From the NCBI RefSeq assembly GCF_037975245.1, contig NC_092562.1, forward strand, positions 21,029,054 to 21,093,053: a DNA stretch of 64,000 bases, in the 5' to 3' direction. Shown here one piece after another: positions 12,153 through 64,000 of the stretch. The notes beneath the pieces are model-generated. The model made no database searches. It was given only the letters and a program-made list of their open reading frames with translations, and had not been told where the DNA came from. This DNA is from Apostichopus japonicus. Its lineage: Eukaryota; Echinodermata; Holothuroidea; Aspidochirotida; Stichopodidae. The position numbers and the translations under genes were made by a program. Every line of letters starts with the position of its first letter. Within the stretch, counting starts at the first letter, position 1.

Positions 12153-12645
12153 CCGTCTATGGCAAGCCACAAGTGCAATTATTCGATAAACCGAGATTAT
12201 CGCCGTTAAACTCAGTTTATCGAGCGATAAACTGAGTTTATCGATAAACTAAGTTTATCGATCGAAAAACAGAGTTAACGGCGATAAACACGGTTTATCG
12301 AATTATTCACATATGGCGTGCCATATCCAATTCGATAAACTCGGTGTATCGAGCGATAATATGAGTTTATCGATAAACTGAGTTTATCGATAAACAGAGG
12401 TTATCGATAAACTTAGTTTATCGAACGAAAAAAAAATAGTTCCCATTTGATAAACTCGGTTTATCGCCGATAATCTTAGTTTATCGAGGTATCCCTGCTT
12501 TTCGCTCGATACACTGAGTTTTTTCGCGAAAAACACGGTTATTCATTCGATAAACTGAGTTTATCGATCGAAAAACAGAGTAACTTAACGGCGATAAGCT
12601 CGGTTTATCGAATTATTGCACATATGGCTTGCCATAGCCGTCTGT
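12153..12645. mobile_element. Palindrome-rich inverted-repeat element
   Basis: Terminal inverted repeats built on CTATGGCAAGCCA and its complement (about 12157-12169 and 12625-12637) enclose many palindromic modules of the type CGATAAACTNAGTTTATCG. A further half-module CATATGGCGTGCCATATCC occurs mid-element near 12309. The outer 50 or so bases at each end are also inverted copies of one another. It has no coding capacity; likely a foldback or MITE-like element. Confidence 0.75.
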
Positions 12646-13099
12646 CCAGACAACGTTTTTTGAAGCGCTGTCAATCACGCGTAACATAATATATGAATAT
12701 TTAGTGTATATTTTATGTTAGAGAGCGATAATGACTATACGCGATGTTCCAGGCCTACTGGTTTTACGATCGCTTTATATTTTCAATTTTAGGGTAATTT
12801 TGTCAGATCATGTAATAAATGACCTATCAAATACCCAAAATGCAATAACTTCTCACGTTTGAGGCCGAATAGAACGAACTTGTAGTACGTATTTCTTCGA
12901 TTTTGTTAACAATTTTTGGGTATGCCCAAACATGCTCAAGTGTCACTGCTAAAGCTGTTTACAAAATAGCCTAAATAATGAGAGAATTATTAGCATCACA
13001 ACACGGTTGAAGGGGTGGTGGGGCAGGGGAATCTCTCACACATAAACTGTGGTAGACGAACAGGGACTTAGGATCAGGGATGAGCCTGGAGTAGAAAAA

Positions 13100-13270
13100 A
13101 ATCACTGAACTTGGTGGGTGATACTAAACTAACGCCGAAGGCGTCAGTCAGCACGCAGCGCGACAGTTACAGGCGGGGTCCATGGGCCTGCCGTAGGGCC
13201 CGTGGTGGGGTCCATGAGCAACGCCCCGGTTGGGGTCCAGGGGTCGAAGCCCCCGGAAGCTCTGAGAAAT
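13100..13270. repeat. GC-rich dispersed repeat fragment
   Basis: A short GC-rich island in AT-rich surroundings with a palindromic CGCCGAAGGCG and repeated GGGGTCCA motifs. It resembles transposon debris common in marine invertebrate genomes. The family is not identified. Confidence 0.45.
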
Positions 13271-13472
13271 AAGAGGTTTGAAGACATTTTGGTGCGTATT
13301 TTATAAAGAATTTTGAATTTATTAAAACTCTCAAAGCAAAGTTTTCATCAAAATGTGCACACTAACGCCACATGCCTGGCCTGTTGTTTTCACCCTTCTT
13401 GATTCTTTCAATCATGGCGACCCATAATTTAACAGTCACTGTTCATAAAATGTACACAATGGTCAGTTTTAA

Positions 13473-13836
13473 AGGGTGTGAAGACTCGCGCACAAAAACA
13501 CGTCTCATGCCGGTAATCTGAGCTAGTTTCGAATGAGGTGTAACAGAAGTGTTAGACACCCCCATCGATCCCAGAAAATACACACACAGCCTGCTACTGT
13601 CGGTAATTAGACACTAGTGTTACAGTCAATACATACAACTACGGTCAATATCCACAACACAGTGTACATAGCAGCGTGGACATCTCAGGTCTTGATAAAA
13701 GATAACAAGGTATCACATTTCATTACTGTCTGCCGTCTGCATTTTGTAGCGACAAGAAGAAAACGTCATTTGCAAGCAACGGAGAGTTAACTTTTTAAGA
13801 GCGCGGCACGCGGTTTGGGGCGAGTCTTCAATGCCT
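13473..13836 (+). mobile_element. TTAA-flanked MITE, copy 2
   Basis: A 364-bp element with TTAA on both sides (13469-13472 and 13837-13840). Its left terminus is AGGGTGTGAAGACTCG; its right terminus read in reverse is AGGCATTGAAGACTCG. TTAA duplication with a G/C-rich start fits the piggyBac superfamily. No transposase inside. Confidence 0.85.
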
Positions 13837-14428
13837 TTAACCTGGAATAATATTCAGCAGCTACAGCACTACTCCTCAGTTGTCCCTACTCTAATGATAC
13901 CAAAATATTGAAAATCATGGGTAACTTAAGAAAATATCTTTGCAATAATGTTGGGAACGTTATGAAAATCCAGAGAAAAATTTGCGGTATAGGCTCCAGC
14001 TTGCGTATGCTACAGTGTGTTAGGATAATAGTTTTTGTCCCCCTGCAGGTTGGATATGAATCGGTAGTGAAAAAAACATGGACGGATCAAACGATAGCCT
14101 ACAGTAACGCTGTTGTTAGAGATTCACGGAAATTGAGAGGTTTAATTCTCGGAGGTAGAAAAGAAATCACGGAAATCCGCGGGAAAAGCTCATTTCTGTA
14201 GTATATAAGTACACACACTCGCGTACACAACACTTTTGTAATTGTTATCCACTCTGGATGTTTTGAGCAAGGGAGTGCCTAAATAAGTAAAAGTAGGGGT
14301 GCTATAACAGAAAGCGCAGATGCTGTTTGTTACATTCAGCTTGATAAGCTACTTAAACAAATCAATACAAATAAACAATAAGAGAAGCAAACAAGGATTA
14401 TATTCCATTAGTGAATAGTTTATTTCAG

Positions 14429-14430
<2 letters not shown>

Positions 14431-14460
<30 letters not shown>

Positions 14461-14461
14461 T
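14431..14461. repeat. Poly(A) run
   Basis: A run of about 25 A following TTTTT. It could be the tail of an old retroposed element or simple-sequence noise. Confidence 0.6.
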
Positions 14462-14956
14462 ACCTGAGAAATTCATTGAAAAGTAAAACAGTTAATACTC
14501 AATAGGCATTATGAATTATCACTTACAGTTAGGCGAAGCTAAAGTTTTTTGCCTATAGAGGTGTACAATCCAGATATTTTATTCCAAATATAGCAAAGTG
14601 TTATGAAAGGATTAAAAATTCTAAAATATACTACAAAATTATGTCATTTTTAAAAAAACAGGAAGTGATTAAGCTTTCGTTACTTGGACATAACAAGGGC
14701 TCTGTGATCTCTTTAACTGAAAATGAGTCATGTACTATGAAGATCATGCTAGGAAAATACAGTTTTTAAAGTGAACCCCAACGTGTGAGTGCCGAAAGTA
14801 CCCATTTCCATATTGTATTTGCCCTCTACATACATATCAAGATCTCCATTTCATACCATCAACCTTGACAAGAGTTCGCCAAGAATTTTTAATGAGTACC
14901 AAGAAAGTATGAAATGACTGTAGTTCACCTATGGAGAACCTTTGAACAAAACCACT

Positions 14957-14957
<1 letters not shown>

Positions 14958-15002
<45 letters not shown>

Positions 15003-15011
15003 GTATATATA

Positions 15012-15086
<75 letters not shown>

Positions 15087-15087
15087 C
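14958..15087. repeat. (AT)n microsatellite
   Basis: About 130 bp of AT dinucleotides interrupted by a few ATG/ATAC variants, between the MITE cluster and the PNKP 3' end. The rest of 14200-15923 shows no gene; part of it may be PNKP 3' UTR. Confidence 0.9.
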
Positions 15088-15923
15088 AGATGAAACAGTA
15101 CTTTAATAGAACATGTAATCCTTCATGCTTTCTTCCTAGAATTTTACAGTGCTTCCAATGAACGACATTAAACAATACTAAATCCATTAAACCTCTCTAT
15201 TTTACAGACTCTCTGGGCACCTACATTTCCCTACCTCTTTCCCCTACGGCGTCCCATTTTTTGTCAGAAATTCATCCAGGATCCAACCAATCTCTGACAA
15301 ATGGCCCCCCCCTCCCCCCTCTACATACAGTATTTCACAGCTAACCACAAATACAGACTTTCAGATTCTAGTTTCCTACTATTTCTACCTCCTCTCCTCC
15401 TCCCTTTTCCCCACTCCAATCCTCAAGAAACTTAACAATGTGATAGTAGTTCCACTACTAAGATTTCCAAATTCAATTTCTTGCTATGCGATAAATATAT
15501 ATATAGAAAAATCATATGGATTCAAGCTGTCCTGATATGAAAAATAATTACAAAAAAAATAAAGACAAATTGCACATTTTCAACAAAGTTTGCCATCTAC
15601 TCATATCATGCAGTTTGAAGATAGCAGCAGTCTAGTCACTTGACACATAAAAGTGCAACTTCTCCAATGGGAAAGATTTTTATACCGCATTTATAAGTAC
15701 TGGCTGCATCTATGCATGGATGACCTACTGTAATTGCATCAATTAATGATTACTGTTTCATTGCTTATATACAGAATTTACAGATCTAAAATATCTCGCC
15801 TAGATAACTTACTTGTATGAGAGGAGAATACTACAGCTACAGTGAAAGTCACTGAATATTCACACATACCATGAATAATCATGAAATTTGTAATGATAGT
15901 GACAGGCAATCTTACTTATGATA

Positions 15924-18900
15924 TTAATCCGTCCACTGGAGGAATAATCTCTCATCGTTTTTGTTCTTGAAGACGGGGCTGAAGGGGATTCTCTTGACCT
16001 CCGAAAAGCCCTCTTCCCTCGATGGATCTTGGAAATTCTTTTTGTAAACGTTGAAGCCAACATTTGGCACTCTGCGATTCTTTCCTTTACTCTGGTTTTG
16101 TCTGACCATGTTCAAATGGTGGCAGAGCTCGAGGGGTGTGTCCAGAATGAAACATCTGACGGTGTATCCTGATAAAACGGTGAGCAACGAATAATATTGT
16201 AATGTCTAAACTGTGGTCATCCATTGACAACTGTCAATATATCACAGGTTTATTTTTATTTACACAACAATCACAGAAGTTCCTTAATATGCTTTATATT
16301 GTTTTACACAAGAAAGTACTAAAATTGTAGGTGAATTAACTTCAAGTAAAATGCCTTGCACTTCAATGGACCAAAGATCCTTGTGTAAAGGAATGCATTT
16401 AATCTTACTGAAGTTACAAAACCAAACTCCAGTCTGATTCGCCAAAGTAAAACTCTAGAGACAATGTTTTGTTAAAACTTTATAAAAGCATTTCTTTTTT
16501 TAATGAGAAAACTGCATTTACCTGGATAAATAATCTCTCACCAGTTTTGCCCCAAATATGCTAAAAAAGTAAGATAATGGTCCCCCATGCTCACATTTCG
16601 ACAGGCACTTAACTGACCCTCTAAAAGTAGTTCTTGAGCTATTCAGTATCTTAGGTGACAACTAAATTCTAAATTTAGTTATGTAGTGCATGACAATACG
16701 TTGCCAACACCAAAACAGCTGCTTTACAAGACAAGGAAGTAATGAACCCCCAAAATATGCTAGAAAATCAATCAATGGTCACTTATTTTCAACCTTCATC
16801 CAGCATTTTCCTGTCAACCTTAAAGGGAGTGAAGACTCGCGCACAAAAAACACGTCTGATGCCGGTAATCTGACCTAGTTTCGAATGAGGTGTAACAGAA
16901 GTGTTAGACACCACCATCCATCCCAGAAAATACACACACAGCTTGCTCATGTCAGTAATTAGACACTAGTGTACAGTCAATACACACAGCTACGGTCAAC
17001 ACCCACAACACAGTGTACATAGCAGCGATGGACATCTCAGGTCCAGATAAAAGATAACACCGTATCACGTTTCATTACTGTCTGCATTTTGTAGCGACGA
17101 GAAAAAAACTTCACTTGCAAGCAACAGAAGTTAACTTTATCAGGGGGCGGCAGGCGGTTTGGGACGAGTCTTCACACCCTTTAAGGCATTCCACCTCTCT
17201 GCCATATCTGATTATTTACTTCAACAAACCTCTATGTACCTAAACAAACATTCAAAGAGGTGTCATATCATGGTGTGTCGAAACCAACAGAAAGTACTTT
17301 TGTACAACTATCAACAGATTTTTTAGTATTCTAAAATTGAAGGCTTTAATATGTTACTGTTATAGTATAAATTGAACTGACCTTTATTCTTTGTTAATGA
17401 AAGGAATGCCGCCCTCGCTGTCGTCGATGGATTTGTATTGTCGATAGCGACACTCTTTCCTTCAGATATGGCTTTCTTAGCAGCTTCCTTGCATTTTGCT
17501 GGAGTTTTCAGAGTGTCTCTGTTAATCCATACATATTCATGAGGTTCAAGAAAATGACGGTAGAAGCTGCTCTTGCCAGAAGCAGGCGGCCCGACCAACA
17601 AAGCAAAATCTTTGGTCTGTAAGAAAAGAAAGAAGGGATTGATATTAATACATTCAAAAAGAGTGGCAATTTTTATGCCAAGGAAATTCAGATGCAAAGT
17701 CGAGCAAATCACTTGACAGAGTTAAAAAAGGAGAATATTTACTGGCAAATTTTGTTTCAATTTTGTTCCAAAGTACACAAAATGGTTATTTAGTTGTACA
17801 TATGTTTGTATGTGTCTGTGTTATTGACCTAGCAGAGCATTCAATCTCAACCCGAGAAGATCCTGATAGGATCGCAACATCAGGTCAAGTTTTGTTTTAT
17901 TAACCTACACAGGCTAATTCTTGCAGTAGAAAGGTAAATTGTAAATGTTCGGGTTTCTCTCTCTCTTTCTCTCTTGAAACATTATTTTTTTATAAACATA
18001 TTGCATAGCACAACTTTTAATATGAATAGCTCACCTCCATATGATATTTATCCTCAAGTTGATTATCTTTAGCGCCCTCTAAAATGTCTTTAGGATTCAC
18101 AGAACGCCACTCAAAGGGAGCTTTATCTTCTCCGTAGAAGTATTCTTCGGGTGTAAAGAAGTCGATGCCAGCATTGACAGCGAACATTCGATCTGAACAA
18201 GAGAAATCCCTTGGTTTATCTGGAGCCCAGTTCTTTGCACGACCAGCCGCGTCGCCAACATAATATGATTCCTTTGTATCTACTGCTATACCATCGTTGT
18301 GGGATTTCAACATATGCTCCCACATGAGACTTCCTGGTTTACGATAGTGAGTTTCCCCCGTGGAAACAAAAGTCTGGAAAATAGACAGAGTAATTTGTTA
18401 AGAATTAGGGCCTGGGGAATATAATAATAATAATAATAATAATAAACTTGTACAGTACTATAACTACAACACAAGTAAAGCAGCAACTGAAGAAGTGTAA
18501 AAACCAAGACAATTCCATCAAATTTACAAACTTAATAAAATATGCTTTATAACTTACACTTCACATTGTATGGCTAATGGCGATCCAATTTCACAATTTA
18601 GATTTTTCATTTTCATGATGCAAAACTTTCCTGTTGAAAAATCTTTAAAATCCCACCTTAACTACTTTAGCTAGCCAGAGCGCATGCAGCTCTCAACCAA
18701 ACAAATGCTACATTTCGTTGCTTCTAATGCCACTACCTTTATCCACTAGACGATACCACTGGAAAGTACTGTAACAACTGTTATAGATCTGTTACCATTC
18801 ATCCGATATCCAATTATTTGGGGATGAAATATCAACAATTCAACATTTTACAGCTTACCTGAATAGGAATGTCCAGAGCTGTAATAATATCTTCAATCTT

Positions 18901-20285
18901 TGTCATAAAGCCAGCAGGTGTTGTGTGTCCCTTTTCCATTCCTCTCTGATTAGTAAAGATAATTATTTTAAAGCCATCGTCATAAATGGCCTTTAACTTC
19001 TTTGGTACCTCTTCCGAGAGAAACATCCAGTCTTTGGGTCCTGAAAAATAATTCATTTAAAGCACAGGGGTTAGCCATATAACACTGCAGTAACACAATT
19101 TGTAAGCATTGCTTAGGGGTACATATACTGTTGTATAAGAATCAGGCGCAAATGGAAAAAAAATCATATTGTTGCAGAACACACATAAATACAGAAGAAG
19201 TATATTTAAACAGAGGCCACAAGAACACATACATAAATGTGCAATTTACTATTTCACTTGGTTAAACTTCATTAAGCTGCAAAATGTAGCAATAAGTAGC
19301 AGAAAATCTTACCAGTCGGCCATTTTCTTCCACTTTTGGGAACGATTAAAGTATAATCAAGATCAAAGGCAGCAATCTTTGCAGAACCTTTAACAGCAGG
19401 ACCAGTCAACTGCAACAACGGAGGAAGCCCTGTACATTATGAATAGATATATTTATCATAAACAATAAAGCCATAATTAATTACAGATTAATTACATTGA
19501 TTAGTACAGATCAAATTGACTTTGTAAGGCTGATAATATAAACATATATTCAGCATTCAACCACTTAATCATGTTAAATAGAAAAGAGAAATGAATATGT
19601 TGCAAAGCTCAGGAAATATATAATTTTAATGCCCTGAAATTTGTCCCTTGTAAATACTACTGTATGGCTGACATGTTATAAAAAGAGTGCTACACATATA
19701 TTCAACTTACACAGCACTTTAACGAGTTTACTATGCAACAGACAATACTGGATTTACCTGCAACTGCATAAGGATTTTTGTGTAGCAAAGCATGATTCAG
19801 CTATTGTGATAAGCACTAATAAAGCTGCTAGGGTTATGCAGAAAAGTCATTCTGCTCTCACGTCCCTTCCACACACCCTCTACCCCTGCCTCCATTTTCC
19901 CATCGGTCTCCATCGTGCTAGTGCTACTAAGTACTAGTATGCTGGTTCAGAGAATATCTCACCTCTAGCCTAGGCTTTAGTAATGAATGTGTGTCACTAA
20001 TAAAGTGTAAAATTGACTTTAATGCAGCTCTAGGCTAAGTCTAGTTTGTACTTCCCATAGCTACACCCCGTCTAACTCAGTTGTTTTGCAATTGTATGAA
20101 AGGCGCCATTAAATATTTTATGAACCTTTTGAAGATATTTCACCAACGCTATCCCATTCCAGAGAAAACTTGAGTTTCTCCTCCTCCTTTGCTGCCTGGA
20201 CTCCCCGCTTCGGCCTCTTGCTGGCTGGGGGTTTAGATGAGCTGGACTCAATTTGAGGGGTCTGCTTCTGTTTTCTCTTAGGCAT
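15924..20285 (-). CDS. PNKP: Bifunctional polynucleotide phosphatase/kinase, complete, no FHA domain
   Basis: Repairs DNA ends by removing 3'-phosphate and adding 5'-phosphate, in single- and double-strand break repair; nuclear. Exons in transcript order: 20285-20126, 19429-19313, 19040-18859, 18373-18035, 17616-17382, 16168-15924. All introns are GT-AG and frame is kept, giving 425 residues. The N-terminus is short and basic (PKRKQ and SKRPKR, a likely nuclear localisation signal). The HAD phosphatase domain carries FDLDYTL with catalytic Asp76 and Asp78, IFTNQRG, the Lys-containing YRKPGSLMW and YVGDAAGR. The kinase domain has the P-loop GPPASGKSS (Lys281, Ser282), WINRDTLK and AIDNTNPSTTAR. 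Human PNKP is 521 residues because it begins with a FHA domain of about 110 residues. Here the ATG is followed directly by the basic linker, so the FHA module is absent from this gene model. The gene faces AK3 head to head. Confidence 0.96.
16824..17180 (+). mobile_element. TTAA-flanked MITE, copy 3 (PNKP intron 5)
   Basis: A 357-bp element in the last PNKP intron, flanked by TTAA at 16820-16823 and 17181-17184. Termini are AGGGAGTGAAGACTCG and, in reverse, AGGGTGTGAAGACTCG. Its ends are the best preserved of the three copies. Same orientation as copy 2; piggyBac-like by target site. Confidence 0.88.
18421..18445. repeat. (TAA)n microsatellite
   Basis: Short trinucleotide run in PNKP intron 3, just upstream (in transcript sense) of exon 4. 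Confidence 0.8.
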
Positions 20286-24723
<4,438 letters not shown>

Positions 24724-27536
24724 TGTCATTATTCTAATTAGAGAAGATGTTAATTCAACCGATATATCTATATATTTATGGCATTGCTTTCCAATGAGGA
24801 ACAGCTCCCCCCCAAAAATGTCTAAAGAGCAATATTAAACTTTGGATCGGTTATGGTTTGAATATTATTGTTGAAAGTTGCCTGGTAGTGCTATTTATCT
24901 AAAACGGGATGTCAATTTTGTTTTTATCTAGGTATATTTTATTATCTGCTCTGTTTGTGTTTCCATGGTGAACGAAAAAAAAAAACAGGCATTGAAAATC
25001 GTAGAACTAGTGACTCTTGGGTGTCATGTATGAATTTACTCAAGTCTGCAGTCACAAACATTGAGTCTCTCAAACAGGATGTTTCTTACAACTTCTTAGC
25101 TTTATCGGGAGTTATTCATCATAATGTTTGCTATCACATAGATAATTGATATCGGTTTGAGTTTGCTTCTTCTTGCTGAGAATGATATGTCAGCTTCCTT
25201 TGTACGCATTCTTCAGATCTTTCCATTCTCCAAGTATTTTCCGTACTATAGCCTACAAATTCCTTTATATCAAATCGTCTTTCCCAGCACTCCAAACTTT
25301 CAATCATTTTATCAATTAATTCTTTGGGTTCATCTTCAGAATAAGATGGCGATCTTTTCCAAAACTCTACCTGACTTTTTTACAAGTTTTTTTTGTCTTG
25401 ATTACATATAAAAAATTAAAAAAAATTAGTTTACTCCTTAATTATCATTGTCAGAAATTAATTTTATTCACCAAATTCCATGCCAGTTGTGATTGTTTAT
25501 AAAAAAAATTGTGACTAACTCCACTTTAAATAAAGCATTCCAAATCAATATTGAAAAACATAAACACAGACAACAGTACCCCTCATTTTTTCTTTGTATA
25601 CAATTTATTTTCGTTCTAAGTGTAAAATGTGTTGATAATATCATGTCATGCTTCATAATCAACGGTTACTTATTTCAGAATATCACACAATTTATCAATT
25701 AAAAGTTAAAAATAGCTTCTCTTAAGATGATAAGCAGTGACAAAATATAGGAGAGAAGCAAAGATGTTAACCATTGGCCGAGAGAGATTAGCCTAAACTC
25801 AGTCAATTTTTAATCAATTGACTTTAAATATCTTCAACTAAATTCTCAAATTTGCTTTCTGATACTGAAATACATACAACAGATCAGAATGCTGAGAAAT
25901 TGTCAGTACCTGTTTATTATTATTATTATTATTCATTTTTTTTTTGGTGAGAGGGGGGGGCGGAGTTCTAACATTTTAAATCTAATTATTCAATTTAAGG
26001 TCAGTACTAACTTTTCATAAAAGAGAATATAAAGTATATGTTTAAAATATTGTTGAAACATATCTTGTTGAATCTCTAAGATTAAAACCTTATTGTATAT
26101 TTTCCTTGTGTGAGAGAAATGTGAAAATCGACTGAAATTTGTATGAATTTTTTCCACCCTTCTTCGTTGCGAAACCATATCCAGCTGTTGTAGAATTATA
26201 TCATCATTAAAACTGTTCATTTTAAATGCAAATGTTACAATGATAATCATATCAACATTTCATATTTTTGATTACTTGATATTGTTACAATGTTTTTTCA
26301 TTTAAATTCAGCTTTTCTCCTAAGGTTTCAATTGAAACACACAATGTATGTGTTTGCTGCTACTACTATATACATATAACTCTAATCCTAGAATTATGCT
26401 ATTGCACTGTTATATAATCCTCTCTCCAAGGAAGTCTATAGTCGCTATTATCTATGGAAAGGTTTACTATGTAAGTACAAAGTATATTAAATACAACTAC
26501 GTTCAAACCGTTTTTGGCTCAATCCTGGTTTTTTGGCTTAATTTTCTCTCTCATGTCTCTTCGCTGCCAGCAACTGCCTTGTTTTATCAATTTCATCCAC
26601 AACCCCATCCTCTCTCTCCCTCACATACATTCCTCTCATATCATTTGACATATTTTTAAATATGTCCACCCCTTATGAAAAATTTATATTTAAAGAACTC
26701 AGTCTTACTCTTTACAATGGACATAATAGTATATAACAGATCAGACATTTCCAGAAAAGTTTTATCCATCTTTCAGCACTTAATTGTGAAATTGATATAA
26801 CATTGAACCCACCCAAAAAAACCGAAGGCTACTCGGAGTTAAAAGTTTCATAGCAAAAAACTTTGTAATCTGAAGAAACAAACTGTTCATTATTAAAAAA
26901 CTTGCAAAGGTTTTTTTTTTTGCAAGTTTTTTTTGCTTTATACTACAGTAAAGTAAGACAACATTCCACAAAGAAAATATCAACTATAATTTTTTTAATT
27001 ACTGTCATTTTTGGCACCGAGTCGTTTATCACTCCAACAGGTCTATTTCATAGCGACCGATCGTCCCCTGCAGATGACTCTCTTGTGAACAGAACTTGGA
27101 ATCAACGTAATCGAGACAAGATAAACGCTATACCTTAATAATAAAACCATATCTTGACTTAATTTTGACTTTTTGGTGGATATCGAGTTGCATAGAAGGA
27201 GCTCAGAGTAATAATAGATAACAACGATATTTGAATGGAGTGTGAAAGATGATAACGAAATACTGGCCCCAGTTAAAGAATGGAAATGCTACAGTTTTTG
27301 GCCAAATCATCACACGACAGTATTCCTTTGTAACTTCCATCATTTCTACGGTCAAACATTCTGCCGGAGGCTAATCCAGCTAGCGTTTCTTTTATTGGAG
27401 CGCAAAATCTCCCGAAATGCCAGCCACAGCGACTGAGGGGTTTCGTCTACCAAAGGGGTTCCTCCGAGAATGACAACATCTGCTTTGAGTGGATTGTCTG
27501 CCAAACCGTAAGAAAATAAGTGGACCGGACTTTAAG
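24724..27536. other. AK3-DOCK tail-to-tail spacer
   Basis: AT-rich sequence holding the 3' UTRs of both genes. A segment at 25094-25144 is shared with 30894-30946, so it is a dispersed repeat. A (TTA)n run lies near 25916-25935, and a perfect TTGCAA-centred hairpin near 26896-26932. No further gene is visible. Confidence 0.55.
27391..27396 (-). promoter_or_regulatory. Candidate polyadenylation signal of the DOCK gene
   Basis: AATAAA on the minus strand, about 140 bases after the DOCK stop codon. The distance is normal for a short 3' UTR. Cleavage site not identified. Confidence 0.5.
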
Positions 27537-63160
<35,624 letters not shown>

Positions 63161-64000
63161 CTGAAAAAAAGAAAGGAAACAATTGTTAAATATACACAAT
63201 GGTACCCTAGAGTAGGGGTTAACGATAGGCTGCCTACAGGCCAAACCGACCCTTCCCCATCTACCACCACACACAAAATAAAGAAATTAGAAATTGTCCA
63301 CAATCTTGTCTTTATCATGTATGCAAGTCCTCAAGATCTAAGGCTTGAGCACCTTACGAGCATTAAAATGCACATTTGTTCAATCTAAGTATAGTGAGAA
63401 TTTAGTTTTCTGTGGCGCTTTGCTCCGACTGATGTTTCTCCTATGTGGCACTTGTAGAAAAGTAATGGAAAACCCTTGCTCTGGAGAAAAGCCTTCGGTA
63501 ATTTTAAATATCAAATGCCAATGGAAGCCTGGTGAAAGAGCCGGTTAATAGTCACCTCTACGTTTCCCAAATACTTGTGGACTAAACTTCTATCTTTCAT
63601 CACTAAAAAGTTCAACAAGTGTTGCAGGCCAATTTTTTTAAGGAATTTTCAGATTTTTAGGATGTCCGTATAATGCAGCTAAATAAAAGTTACCAGTACA
63701 GTTTGTCACTGTAGGAGGTACAGTACACTGTAGGAGAGATGTTTATGTTGGTGAATAGAACACAAGATTTTGGGGTGATACCAATTTATTACTTTAAGTA
63801 TTTGGTGGTATTAGGCGACATCGCCGCTACACAACCTCCACGGCTGATTTTGGTTGTCAAACAGCAATTTGGTCATCTAAGACAACGGGACTACCATCCA
63901 AAACCTGCCGTGCTGTCAAAGCACTGCTATATAAATGCTAACTAACGAGTAAGCACCAGTAGCCAGGATCACAAAGTAAGTTAATTATCAGTTACAGAAC
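63161..64000. other. DOCK intron running off the window
   Basis: No further exon is recognisable upstream of 63160. The next 5' exon, which must supply two bases of a split codon, lies beyond the right edge or is too short to see. The sequence from 63540 on may be repeat-derived. Confidence 0.5.

Overview
This is eukaryotic, intron-rich DNA from an animal. It is AT-rich, with canonical GT-AG introns, tRNA-derived SINEs, DNA-transposon MITEs and many micro- and minisatellites. The protein sequences are clearly metazoan. A FHA-less PNKP, an invertebrate-style single DOCK6/7/8 gene and the repeat types suggest a marine invertebrate, probably a deuterostome such as an echinoderm or hemichordate. 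The taxon is inferred, not proven. There is no bacterial, phage or CRISPR content. Nearly all short open frames are intron or repeat noise.

Layout. (1) 574-7209, plus strand: complete DHCR24 (delta-24 sterol reductase), 8 coding exons encoding 516 residues. A mariner-like MITE and a hAT-like MITE lie in its introns. (2) 7210-15923: an intergenic transposon graveyard holding a decayed hAT transposase end, a duplicated repeat, a 47-bp-arm inverted repeat, TTAA-flanked MITEs, a palindrome-rich element and AT microsatellites. (3) 15924-20285, minus strand: complete PNKP (polynucleotide kinase 3'-phosphatase), 6 exons, 425 residues, with no FHA domain. (4) 20286-20849: a short head-to-head intergenic segment with a perfect CRE palindrome, probably a bidirectional promoter. 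(5) 20850-24723, plus strand: complete AK3-type adenylate kinase, 5 exons, 219 residues. (6) 24724-27536: tail-to-tail spacer. (7) 27537-63160 and beyond, minus strand: a DOCK6/7/8-family guanine nucleotide exchange factor. Its last 34 coding exons, 1842 residues, are visible; the N-terminus lies past the right edge. I joined every exon by hand. All junctions keep frame and use GT-AG.

The four genes serve unrelated housekeeping or signalling roles: sterol synthesis, DNA end repair, mitochondrial nucleotide balance, and Rac/Cdc42 activation. Only PNKP and AK3 seem physically coupled, through a shared promoter region.

The most unusual signal is in the DOCK gene. At four separate places, tandem repeats have captured the end of a coding exon together with its splice site, leaving decoy exon ends beside the true exon: near 34.2, 39.1, 49.15 and 57.6 kb. 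The same gene has at least five minisatellites, and a GGGA tetranucleotide array of about 375 bp that starts about 13 bases inside an intron's 5' splice site. I found no evidence for a wholly new biological system. These splice-adjacent duplications and the transposon families are the parts worth a second look.
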